NCBI GenBank assembly: GCA_964519895.1
Contig: CAZFLE010000023.1
Location: 1 to 64,000, forward strand
Direction of reading: 5' to 3'
Origin: CAYFPX01 sp964519895
GTDB lineage: Bacteria; Myxococcota_A; UBA796; CAJQPC01
DNA length: 64,000 bases
The translations under genes were made by a program, and so were the position numbers. This document shows positions 56,079 through 63,474 of the stretch, piece after piece (positions within the stretch are counted from its first letter, which is position 1; every line of letters begins with the position of its first letter). The notes beneath the pieces were generated by a model. The model was not told the origin of the DNA, made no database searches, and was given only the letters and a program-made list of their open reading frames with translations.

Positions 56079-57704
56079 ATGCGTTACGACACCCTCTCGA
56101 TCCTGGTCGCATTTCTTTTTACTTTCCTTACGGGCTGCCTCTTCGACTCCGAGGGCCTCACCGCCCACGTCGACGGCGACATCGTGCTCAAGGTCCCGGA
56201 GATTCCCGGGCTCGAGCTCCCGGACAAGACCGCCGTCGACGGTCAGCACGTCGAGGTGCAGGCCAGCTTCAGCCACAGCGGCCTGACCCTCGAATTCCCC
56301 TGCATGACCACGTCGGAGCTCTGCGAAGAGCACCCCGAGCCGTGCGTCTACTACGACAAGATCCTGGCCCCGACCCAGATCGACTGGACGACGGTGGCCA
56401 CCCTGGACAGCGTGCCCGAGGGCACCCTGACCTGCGAGGTGGGCGACGTCACCTTCCCCGACAACGGCCAGACCCTCACCCTCAAGAACAACACCGCCTT
56501 CCTCAACGTGCTGCCCCCGCTGGAGTGCGCCCTGGGTTCCAGTGCCCTGGACAAGGGCTTCGTCGACCGCTGGACGACCCTCGCGGCCGACGAGTTCTGG
56601 TGCGACTGCGCGGCCGGTGAGACCCCGCTGGGTGAGCTCGAGGTGGCGCTGGCGGTGGCCGGCGGTGGCGTGCTCCAGGACAACGGGGACATCGAGGCCG
56701 TCGGCCCTGATCCCATCCGCCTGAACTGGACCTGCTCCATCGACGGCATCTACGAGAACAAGGGCAACACGGACCTGCCCGTGGCCGAAGAGCCCGTCGT
56801 CACCCTGGACGTGCAGCCGCCGGTCATGACCCGCGCCGAGCCCGACCCCTACGTGCAGATCGGCGTGACCTCCCTGGCGCCCCAGACGACCCTGTCCTGC
56901 AACGTCGGCGACGAGACCTTCGACGTGGTGCTGGACACCAGCTCCGGCACCGCCGAGCACACCCACCTGCTGGGCGAGACCGTGCTCGCCACGCCGGTCG
57001 GCGCGGCCTTCGACATCCTGTGCACGGCCAACGTCGAGGGCTGGGACCCCGGCACGAGCTCCGAAGAGGTCACCATCAACCCCCTCGACGTCTGGGGCAC
57101 CTGCATCGAGCCCGCGTCGCAGTACCCCCTGCTGTTCCTGGAGCCCATCTACGACCTGGAGCTGGGCTTCGCCTTCCGCTTCCTCATCCGCGCCGACCCG
57201 CTCTACAGCGGCCGCGTGGTGTTCGTCGAGTCCGAGTACCAGTACATCGCGATCGACCTCGCCGGCACCATCGTGACCGTGACCGCCCGCGGCCGGAAGA
57301 GCGACGGCTCCCACGCGACCACCACCATGACCGCGGCCATCTCCTCGGAGTTCTTCCAGGAGGTCCGCTTCGTGGTGGACCTGACCGGCACCAGCCTGGA
57401 CATCGACGGCGAGGTCCTGCAGGAGTCCGCCGTGCCCCTGGGCTTCGACACCCTCGAAGGCCTGGACTGGAGCTTCACCGGCGTGACCCGCACCGAGGTG
57501 GCCTCGATCCTGTTCCAGCGCGGCCGCATCGCCGACGACGCCCAGCACCCGCTGAACGACCCATGCCCGCTGGGCATCGACGGAAACTGCTGGGACTTCA
57601 CGGGGTTGGACGCCGAGAAGCTGGTCACCGACGACCTGATCATCGGCCCCAACGGCGAGGTCGCCCGCGTCGAAGGCACCTGGTACCTGCAGACCTGCGA
57701 GTGA
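56079..57704 (+). CDS. Large exported lipoprotein with cysteine-paired beta domains
   Basis: 541 residues; GGAG at 56068-56071 precedes the ATG. Charged leader with lipobox LTGC near residue 20. The mature protein has tandem strand-rich domains with regularly spaced Cys pairs (TLEFPCMTTSELCEE, TLTCEVGDVTF, NWTCSIDG, TLSCNVGDETF, DILCTANVEGW), like Ig or fibronectin folds closed by disulfides. The last 170 residues (ELGFAFRFLIRADPLYSGRV, TGTSLDIDGEVLQ) resemble a concanavalin A-like/LamG carbohydrate-binding sandwich. It is probably a surface adhesin or sugar-binding protein; assignment is by fold resemblance only. The next gene starts five bases after its stop, suggesting an operon 56079-60293. 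Confidence 0.65.
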   Translation: MRYDTLSILVAFLFTFLTGCLFDSEGLTAHVDGDIVLKVPEIPGLELPDKTAVDGQHVEVQASFSHSGLTLEFPCMTTSELCEEHPEPCVYYDKILAPTQIDWTTVATLDSVPEGTLTCEVGDVTFPDNGQTLTLKNNTAFLNVLPPLECALGSSALDKGFVDRWTTLAADEFWCDCAAGETPLGELEVALAVAGGGVLQDNGDIEAVGPDPIRLNWTCSIDGIYENKGNTDLPVAEEPVVTLDVQPPVMTRAEPDPYVQIGVTSLAPQTTLSCNVGDETFDVVLDTSSGTAEHTHLLGETVLATPVGAAFDILCTANVEGWDPGTSSEEVTINPLDVWGTCIEPASQYPLLFLEPIYDLELGFAFRFLIRADPLYSGRVVFVESEYQYIAIDLAGTIVTVTARGRKSDGSHATTTMTAAISSEFFQEVRFVVDLTGTSLDIDGEVLQESAVPLGFDTLEGLDWSFTGVTRTEVASILFQRGRIADDAQHPLNDPCPLGIDGNCWDFTGLDAEKLVTDDLIIGPNGEVARVEGTWYLQTCE

Positions 57705-57708
57705 CACC

Positions 57709-58611
57709 ATGGGCCTCGCCGCCACGCTCGGGCTCTGGGCAGCCATGCTGCCCGGGGCCCAGGCCTACAGGATCGACCGCTACACCCAGGGTCGGCGCCT
57801 CGAAGAGCTGCTGGACCTGAGCCACCGCCCTTCCCTGGAAGAATTGGAGCGGGCGGCGTGGGCCCTCGAGGACCCGACCGAGCTGCAGCGGGTCGCCGCC
57901 GACTACCCGGAGAGCGTTGAAGATGTCTTCGCGGTCCTGACCGCCCTCGAGTCGGAGCGCCGCCGGTCTGGCCACCTGGACGTGACCGTGCGCAGCGACT
58001 TCGCCCTGGCCATCCACGGCAGCGACGACACCTCCTTGATGGCGGGGCCGGCACTGGTGACCTGGCAAGAGAACGGCTGCCAGGAGTGGCTCACCCTGGA
58101 GCGCGGCCACCAGACCCTCTTCCCTGGGCCCGAGTGCCGCAAGGACCAGGGCTGGGCACTGCACGGGTGGCACACCCTGGCCCAGCGGGGTGTCGGGGAT
58201 GGCCTGTACGCCACCCCGTCGATGACGATCTCCGGGGGCATGGCTCTCAGCCTGGACAAGGGGCCGATGGGCGCCGTCTTCACGGTGGCCTTCCTGCCCT
58301 CCACCCTGGCCGTCAAGACCAGCAGCGACAACATCAGCGGCCTCAGCGCCCTGCGCTCGGTGGGGCCGACGGTCTTGGCCGGTGGGTACCTGCGGGGCTT
58401 CACCACCCTGGGCTGGGGCGAGGCCCGCATCTCCTTCGGCGTGACGTGGCTCGATGGCCCTCAACCGCTGTTGGAGGGCGCCCTGGTCAGCACCGTGCAC
58501 CGCACCCGCTGCGGCCCGCGCATCGCCGTCCGGTGGTCCCCGGCCCTCGAGACCCCCGTGGTCGAGGTGGGCCTCGAAGGCCGGCTGAGGGTCGGCCACC
58601 TCGGTTCCTGA
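57709..58611 (+). CDS. Exported protein of unknown function, beta-rich (300 aa)
   Basis: The ATG at 57709 lies four bases after the previous stop. A signal peptide of 19 residues (LAATLGLWAAMLPGAQA) precedes an alpha-helical region (LEELLDLSHRPSLEELERAA). From about residue 95 the chain becomes strand-rich, with amphipathic strands (GHLDVTVRSDFALAIHG, GAVFTVAFLPSTLAVKT, GEARISFGVTWLDG) that may form a barrel or beta-sandwich. Two Cys pairs are present. No family assigned. Its stop TGA lies inside the first copy of the duplicated start region at 58606. Confidence 0.6.
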   Translation: MGLAATLGLWAAMLPGAQAYRIDRYTQGRRLEELLDLSHRPSLEELERAAWALEDPTELQRVAADYPESVEDVFAVLTALESERRRSGHLDVTVRSDFALAIHGSDDTSLMAGPALVTWQENGCQEWLTLERGHQTLFPGPECRKDQGWALHGWHTLAQRGVGDGLYATPSMTISGGMALSLDKGPMGAVFTVAFLPSTLAVKTSSDNISGLSALRSVGPTVLAGGYLRGFTTLGWGEARISFGVTWLDGPQPLLEGALVSTVHRTRCGPRIAVRWSPALETPVVEVGLEGRLRVGHLGS

Positions 58612-58680
58612 GGAGAACACGGATGTTCAAGACCCTGATCGAAGCCGTCCTGAGGAGAACTTGGATGTCCAATACCCTGA
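58606..58680 (+). repeat. Tandem duplication of a translation initiation region
   Basis: Two 33-bp copies (58606-58638 and 58648-58680), 42 bp apart, each contain TCCTGAGGAGAAC, a good AGGAG box, a GG-ATG start and ACCCTGA. They match at all but five positions. Both ATGs (58623 and 58665) are in the same frame, so the pseudokinase gene has two equally well-equipped starts. Confidence 0.85.
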
Positions 58681-60293
58681 AACTGACCATCGACGCCGTG
58701 CGCGTGGCCGACCACGGCCTCGTCCGCGTCATCTGGAAGGACACGCGGGCCGTCGTCAAGATCGTCGACCAGGCCACCACTGGACCGCCGGACACATTCA
58801 AGCGCTCCCTGGCCGTGCTCGCGGCGCTCCCCCCGGGTCTCGGTCCCGAGGTCTACGGCACCGGGCGGACAGAGGCGGGCCACGAGGCCGTCGTGCTGGA
58901 AGACCTGGCCGGAGAGACCCTCCAGAGCCTGGTCAACCGCCAAGCCCTCACCCACGTGCAGCTGGTGACGTGCGTCTACAAGGCCCTGTGGAAGCTCGAG
59001 CATCATGGTCGGGCCCACGGGAACCTGACCATGGACCACATCCTGCTGTGCCCCGGTGGCGACGTCCGGATGGTGGGCTTCGGCCCTACCAATCAGGAGG
59101 ACGAGCTCACGCGGAGTGCCGCTCGCCAGGACGATGTCCTGGTCGGGGGCTGCATCATCATCGAGGGGACCACCTCTCTTCGCCTGGAGGACTACCAGCC
59201 CCAGGACCTCATTGCGCGCTACCTGACCCTGATGCGCGGAGGGCCCTCCGAGGCGCTGAGCGGCATGGTGGCGCCGGTCTACCGCCGCAAGTCGCTGCCC
59301 GACACCCTTTCATCCCTCTACTACTGGCTCAAGCGACACGACTCCGTGACGCTCGACCCCATCACCTTGAAGGCGGGCATGGTGTTCGCGAACCCGCAGA
59401 CAAAGCACGAGTGGGAGCTGATGTTGAACGACGAGGACCTGGCGCCTCCAAAGCGCCTGAAGCTGACCCGCTGGAGTCCGATGCCGCCCCGCCCCTCGAT
59501 GAAGGAGCCCGCGCCAGCACCCCCTCGGCCCAGCCCCCAGGGGCCGCGTCCCACGCCGGCGCCCACGAAGGGCGTCATCCGGTCGACCCAAGAGTCGATG
59601 GCGCCGCCCAGTCCGAGCCCCCCCATGGCACCGCCCGCGCCGATGATCGCGGACGCGGCCGCAGATCTGCGCGAGGAACGCAGGACCCGGCGTCGGATCG
59701 GTGTGCTGTTCACCGTCCTGATCGGCGTCCTGGTCGGCGCGACGGCCTTCAGCATGCTCTTCCGGCCGCCCATGCCCATCGCGCCCACCGCCCAGGCGTC
59801 GCTCCTCTCCCCGCCGCTCAGGGACCCCGCTGCCGTGCCGCCGAGCCAGGATCCCGACACCGGCTGGGTGCCCTTGCCCGAGCCGATGAGAGCGCCTGAG
59901 GTCGCGCCCGAGCCGGTGCCCGCGCCGCCACAGGCCCTGCCCAAGGCACAGCCCAAGGCCACGGTCAAGCCCCCGACCCCCCCTCCGCCAGAGCCCGAGA
60001 CGAGGGCGGCTACCCCACAGCCGAAGCCCAAGACGAAGCCACGCGCATCCGTGCCCCCGGCCACCCCGGTCGGGCCTGTGTGCGCCCCGAAGCCCGCGGG
60101 CCACCACCGCTTCTCCGCGCCGCCCGGCACCCGCTACAAGGTGGACGGTGTGACGAAGACCCTGGGCGCCTGCCCGGCTTGGGTTCGACCCGGGTCCTTC
60201 GTCGTCGTCCTGTTGGGCCGCGTCTACACGACCTGCCCCTTGAACGCGGACAGTCGCTACGAACCCGACTGGAAGGAGTGCCGACCCGGCTGA
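58623..60293 (+). CDS. Transmembrane pseudokinase with proline-rich extracytoplasmic tail
   Basis: 556 residues from the first ATG (58623) or 542 from the second (58665). Residues about 20-270 resemble a protein-kinase domain: Lys in AVVKIVD, hinge-like VVLEDLAGETLQSLV, then HGNLTMDHILL where kinases have HRDLKPxNILL, and MVGFGPTN in place of DFG. Catalytic Asp is Asn and the metal Asp is Gly, so it should not transfer phosphate. One transmembrane helix (IGVLFTVLIGVLVGATAF, about 362-380) leads to a Pro/Ala-rich linker and a small C-terminal domain (RYKVDGVTKTLGACPAWVRP) like a PEGA surface module. It could sense or scaffold at the inner membrane. Last gene of a probable four-gene operon. Confidence 0.75.
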   Translation: MFKTLIEAVLRRTWMSNTLKLTIDAVRVADHGLVRVIWKDTRAVVKIVDQATTGPPDTFKRSLAVLAALPPGLGPEVYGTGRTEAGHEAVVLEDLAGETLQSLVNRQALTHVQLVTCVYKALWKLEHHGRAHGNLTMDHILLCPGGDVRMVGFGPTNQEDELTRSAARQDDVLVGGCIIIEGTTSLRLEDYQPQDLIARYLTLMRGGPSEALSGMVAPVYRRKSLPDTLSSLYYWLKRHDSVTLDPITLKAGMVFANPQTKHEWELMLNDEDLAPPKRLKLTRWSPMPPRPSMKEPAPAPPRPSPQGPRPTPAPTKGVIRSTQESMAPPSPSPPMAPPAPMIADAAADLREERRTRRRIGVLFTVLIGVLVGATAFSMLFRPPMPIAPTAQASLLSPPLRDPAAVPPSQDPDTGWVPLPEPMRAPEVAPEPVPAPPQALPKAQPKATVKPPTPPPPEPETRAATPQPKPKTKPRASVPPATPVGPVCAPKPAGHHRFSAPPGTRYKVDGVTKTLGACPAWVRPGSFVVVLLGRVYTTCPLNADSRYEPDWKECRPG

Positions 60294-60353
60294 CAGGGAG
60301 CGGGCCAGGTCGGCGCGGACTCGTTACCGCCCCGGCCCACCCCGAGGCCCCCG

Positions 60354-60962
60354 ATGCTCCTGACCCTCTCCCTGCTGTTCGCCTGCGCCACCGAGATCGA
60401 CGACAAGCCCGCCGCCCAGGTCACCCCGACCCCGGCCAAGACCGCCCCCGAAGCCCCGGCCCAGCCCGCCGCAGCGGCTGGTGACGCCCTGCCCCTCAAG
60501 GCCGACGGCTCCAGCATCGGCTTCGTCGGCGCCAAGATCACCGGCAGCCACGACGGCGGCTTCAACGGCTTCAAGGGCGGGCTGGAGCTCGCCGACGGCA
60601 AGCCGGTCGGCACCCAGGTGACCATCGACATGGCCAGCACCTTTGCCGACCACCCCAAGCTCCAGAAGCACCTGCTGAGCCCGGACTTCTTCGACGTGGG
60701 CAAGTTCACGTCGGCGAGCTTCAAGTCCAGCAGCATCGTGGCGGCCGACGCGGGCTACACGGTGACCGGCGCCCTGGACTTCCACGGCGTCTCCAACGAG
60801 ATCACCTTCCCCGCCACCATCACCGTGACCGACGGCAGCGCTACCGCCAAGGCCGAGTTCACCATCGACCGCCAGCAGTGGGGCGTGAGCTACCCGGGCA
60901 AGCCCGACGACCTGATCAAGGACGACGTCTTGATCAAGCTGGACCTGAGCTTTGGCGGCTGA
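60354..60962 (+). CDS. YceI-domain lipoprotein
   Basis: 202 residues with a GAGG box before the ATG. The leader MLLTLSLLFAC is a lipobox peptide of only 10 residues, followed by a Pro/Ala-rich linker. From about residue 48 it matches the YceI lipocalin-like barrel: ADGSSIGFVGAKITGSHDGG, FNGFKGGLELADGK, LSPDFFDVGKFTSASFKSSS, GALDFHGVSNEITFP and RQQWGVSYP. YceI barrels bind isoprenoid or other long lipids in the periplasm. This one is tethered to a membrane by its lipid. Convergent with the next gene, three bases between stops. Confidence 0.85.
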   Translation: MLLTLSLLFACATEIDDKPAAQVTPTPAKTAPEAPAQPAAAAGDALPLKADGSSIGFVGAKITGSHDGGFNGFKGGLELADGKPVGTQVTIDMASTFADHPKLQKHLLSPDFFDVGKFTSASFKSSSIVAADAGYTVTGALDFHGVSNEITFPATITVTDGSATAKAEFTIDRQQWGVSYPGKPDDLIKDDVLIKLDLSFGG

Positions 60963-60965
60963 GGG

Positions 60966-61766
60966 TCAGTTCGAAGCGACAGCCTCGTCCTCTTCGTCCT
61001 CGAAGCTCGTGTCCACGTCGACCACCCCGAGCCCGGTGCTGGCCTCCAGCCGGGTGCGGCTGGTGGACCGGTGGGGGATCTCGGTCTTCACGGTGCCGAC
61101 CTTGGCGGTGGCCTGGCGGTCGAGCAGAGTGCCGTAGGGGAAGCTGGCCCGGACCCGGCCGACACCCACGTGGGCGGTCGCGGTTCCCTCCAGGGCGAGC
61201 TCGTAGTCGAGCTTGATGCCCCCGATGCCGACCTGGGCGTGCACCGGGACCCGCAGTCCGTCCAGGTGCACCCGGCCGCGATCGACCGCGATGTGCAGCT
61301 CGTCGCTCACCGGTGAGCCGGTGACCCGGCCGGCCACCAGGGTCACATCGGTGGGCCCGTAGACCTTGTACAGCTCCACGCGACCGCGGTTCAGGTCGAT
61401 GTCGACCGGACCTCGGGCCTCGTAGACGCGGAGCTTGGACTTGGAGCCCTGAAGGTGCAGGGCGGTCGGTCCGGCGAGCACCACCTCGATGCGGGTCCGG
61501 CACCCGGAGCCGGCCCGCTCTCCGTCCTTCTGGACCTCGACGCGGGCCATGCTCGCGTCGCCGGTGAAGGCCAGGTCGCACCCGGTGGTCCACACCATCG
61601 GGGATGCGGTGAGGGTGCTCTGGGAGGCGTCGGGGTCGTAGCGGACCTCGATCACCCCCTTGGGGTTGTCGATCTCCAGCGCGGGCATGTCCGCGGGCAG
61701 GGTGCGGGTGATGGGCTGGCTGGCGTGAACAGGCGTGCTTGCGAGCACGCTCAGGAGCGCGATCAT
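60966..61766 (-). CDS. Exported beta-helix-like protein (DUF4097-type adhesin domain)
   Basis: 266 residues from the ATG at 61764-61766 with GGAGG a few bases further upstream. Signal peptide MIALLSVLASTPVHA. The mature protein opens with ITRTLPADMPALEIDNPKGV, the start expected of DUF4097/DUF2807-type repeat proteins. It continues as short repeated strands (LRVYEARGPVDIDLNRGRVE, GPTDVTLVAGRVTGSPVSD, ELHIAVDRGRVHLDG), consistent with a right-handed beta-helix. The end is acidic (FEDEEDEAV). One disulfide pair (TGCDLAF, GSGCRTRI). It is likely periplasmic or surface-associated; ligand unknown. Divergent from the small secreted protein gene, with a 28-bp dyad between. Confidence 0.6.
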   Translation of the reverse strand: MIALLSVLASTPVHASQPITRTLPADMPALEIDNPKGVIEVRYDPDASQSTLTASPMVWTTGCDLAFTGDASMARVEVQKDGERAGSGCRTRIEVVLAGPTALHLQGSKSKLRVYEARGPVDIDLNRGRVELYKVYGPTDVTLVAGRVTGSPVSDELHIAVDRGRVHLDGLRVPVHAQVGIGGIKLDYELALEGTATAHVGVGRVRASFPYGTLLDRQATAKVGTVKTEIPHRSTSRTRLEASTGLGVVDVDTSFEDEEDEAVASN

Positions 61767-61891
61767 GATGGGAGGACCTCCACTGAACTCTTGGACACTG
61801 ACAAGACCGAAAAGCGCTACTCCGACGATCCTGGTGTCTCGAACTTCACCGGGACTTCGGGATCCCACCGCATTCGGGGCAGGCGCATCCC

Positions 61892-61919
61892 GGATCTGGG
61901 GTGTGCGCACCCCAGATCC
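61892..61919. promoter_or_regulatory. 28-bp perfect dyad in a divergent intergenic region
   Basis: GGATCTGGGGTG-TGCG-CACCCCAGATCC forms a perfect 12-bp stem with a four-base loop. It lies between the divergent starts at 61766 and 62009, where no terminator is needed. A TACAAT sequence that could be a -10 element for the rightward gene follows at 61934-61939. The dyad may be an operator or an RNA hairpin in the leader. Confidence 0.6.
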
Positions 61920-62008
61920 CTTTGCCGGAACGCTACAATGCGGGGGCAGCCGGTTGGTACGGACCTTGCTAATGTGGGGACCGTTCCGGCACCGACCATG
62001 GAGATCCC

Positions 62009-62233
62009 ATGAAGAAGATCGTCGTCCTCGCACTCCTGGTCGCTTCCGGTTCCGCCTTTGCGAACCCCTGCCCCAAGGGCAACAACAGCCACCTGGGCGA
62101 CCAGACCGGCGCCAACGCGACCGAGACCCAGAAGGCCGAACTGGACCGCCTGGCAGCTGCTGCCAACACCGCTGGCAACAGCGGCGCCGCGTCCCTGTCA
62201 CACCAGGGCTTCCGGACCGCGTTTCCCCACTAG
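62009..62233 (+). CDS. Small secreted protein (74 aa)
   Basis: A GGAG box precedes the ATG. A conventional signal peptide with two Lys (MKKIVVLALLVASGSAFA) is cut before NPCPKGN. The mature 56 residues (CPKGNNSHLGDQTGANATET followed by QKAELDRLAAAA) contain one Cys and a short amphipathic helix. The codon use and the classical charged leader differ from the many uncharged leaders around it. It is flanked by its own candidate promoter and a strong terminator, so it is a single-gene unit, possibly abundantly expressed. No family recognised; a periplasmic or secreted small protein. Confidence 0.7.
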   Translation: MKKIVVLALLVASGSAFANPCPKGNNSHLGDQTGANATETQKAELDRLAAAANTAGNSGAASLSHQGFRTAFPH

Positions 62234-62255
62234 ACCGCCTCCGACACCGGACCCG

Positions 62256-62279
62256 GGCCCGCGCCATCTGGCGTGGGCC
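62256..62279 (+). terminator. Intrinsic terminator-like hairpin after the small secreted protein gene
   Basis: A 10-bp stem (GGCCCGCGCC / GGCGTGGGCC, one G-U pair) with loop ATCT begins 23 bp after the stop at 62233 and is followed by a T-rich run (TCGTTGCTTTCT). Confidence 0.6.
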
Positions 62280-62314
62280 TCGTTGCTTTCTGACGTCTGA
62301 GCTACGCTCTGCAC

Positions 62315-63247
62315 GTGCTCCTGCTCCTGTCCCTCGCCTGTGTCGAGACGTCGATCACGGCCATCGAGTACACCGACACCTGGGTCCAGGGAGAGCGGCC
62401 GCGGGGGGTCGACGTGCTCTGGGTCCGAGACGACTCGGCCACCATGACCGAAGAGCAGGACCTGCTGCTCGAGGCCGCCGAGGCCTTCGTGACCGGCCTG
62501 AGCCAGGCCGACGTGGACTTTCACCTGGCCATGGTCTCGACCGACGTGGAGAACCAAGCCGCCGGCACCTTGTTGGGCCCGGTCCTGACCCCCGACCACG
62601 CCGACCTGGCCGCTGCCTGGGAGGAGCTCCTGGCGGTCGCGACCACCGGCAGCCGAGACGAGCACGGGATCGCGGCGGCGCTGGTCGCCGCAGATCCGAC
62701 CCAGCTCCCCGAGTTCGCCCGGGCCGACGCAGACCTGGAGATTGTCTTCTTCTCCGACGAAGACGACCACGGCGAGACCGAGACCGCCGACGTCCTCCAG
62801 GCGCTCCAGGATCCCCGACCGGGCGTCGTTGTGCGGGTCACGGCGATCGTGGGCGACGCCCCCGAAGGCTGCGCGTCCCTCCAGGCCGCCGCAGACCCCG
62901 GCTTTCGCTACCTGGCGCTCCAAGAGCTCACCGGCGGCCTGCGCGAGTCGATCTGCAGCCCGGACTATGGGCCCCTCCTGAACCGGGTGGGCCTGCACGC
63001 CCTGGGCATGGTCGACCGCTTCTTGTTCAACAACTTCCCCGATCCCTCCAGCCTGGAGGTCTACGTGGACGACGAGCCCGTGCCAGCGAACACCGAGCCC
63101 GGCTGGACCTACGAGATCGGCGACAACTCCCTGCGCTTCGACAACGACGCGATCCCCGCCCCGGGCGCCACGGTCTACGCCGTCTACAAGCCCTTCGTCG
63201 GCTACCGCCTCGAGCCCGATCCGGACGATGAGACCGGGGTGCGGTGA
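62315..63247 (+). CDS. VWA-like exported lipoprotein with extremely short leader
   Basis: 310 residues from the GTG at 62315; an in-frame stop lies only a few codons upstream, so no longer canonical start exists. The leader VLLLLSLAC places the lipobox Cys at residue 9. The domain starts GVDVLWVRDDSATMTEEQDL, where DDSAT fits the MIDAS pattern DxSxT of von Willebrand A domains, and continues FHLAMVSTDVENQ and LEIVFFSDEDDHGETETADV. The C-terminal 80 residues are a strand-rich tail (SLEVYVDDEPVPANTEPGWT). It is probably a surface metal-dependent binding protein. A similar tail is common in Myxococcota VWA lipoproteins. Confidence 0.7.
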   Translation: MLLLLSLACVETSITAIEYTDTWVQGERPRGVDVLWVRDDSATMTEEQDLLLEAAEAFVTGLSQADVDFHLAMVSTDVENQAAGTLLGPVLTPDHADLAAAWEELLAVATTGSRDEHGIAAALVAADPTQLPEFARADADLEIVFFSDEDDHGETETADVLQALQDPRPGVVVRVTAIVGDAPEGCASLQAAADPGFRYLALQELTGGLRESICSPDYGPLLNRVGLHALGMVDRFLFNNFPDPSSLEVYVDDEPVPANTEPGWTYEIGDNSLRFDNDAIPAPGATVYAVYKPFVGYRLEPDPDDETGVR

Positions 63248-63355
63248 TCCCACCGGGGTGTACCCACCCAGACGGACTCTGAGACAAAAAGGCCTCACTC
63301 GGCCCGCGAGCCCCGATAGCGCTGTCTCCCCGGCCGTGGTCCAGACCTTGCAGTA

Positions 63356-63386
63356 AGAAGTTTTTCCTCTCCAAGGAAATTCTTCT
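63356..63386. other. AT-rich imperfect hairpin between two lipoprotein genes
   Basis: AGAAGTTTTTCCT (63356-63368) pairs with AGGAAATTCTTCT (63374-63386) with two mismatches and a five-base loop. It is notable for low GC. It may terminate the VWA lipoprotein transcript or form part of the promoter of the next gene. Confidence 0.4.
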
Positions 63387-63474
63387 CCAGGACCCCGAGG
63401 GTGGACCGTCGCGAGGCGGCTCGAGCGTCAGGGAGGAGGTCACAGCACCGCCCCAGCCTCGACGGGACCGCCCC

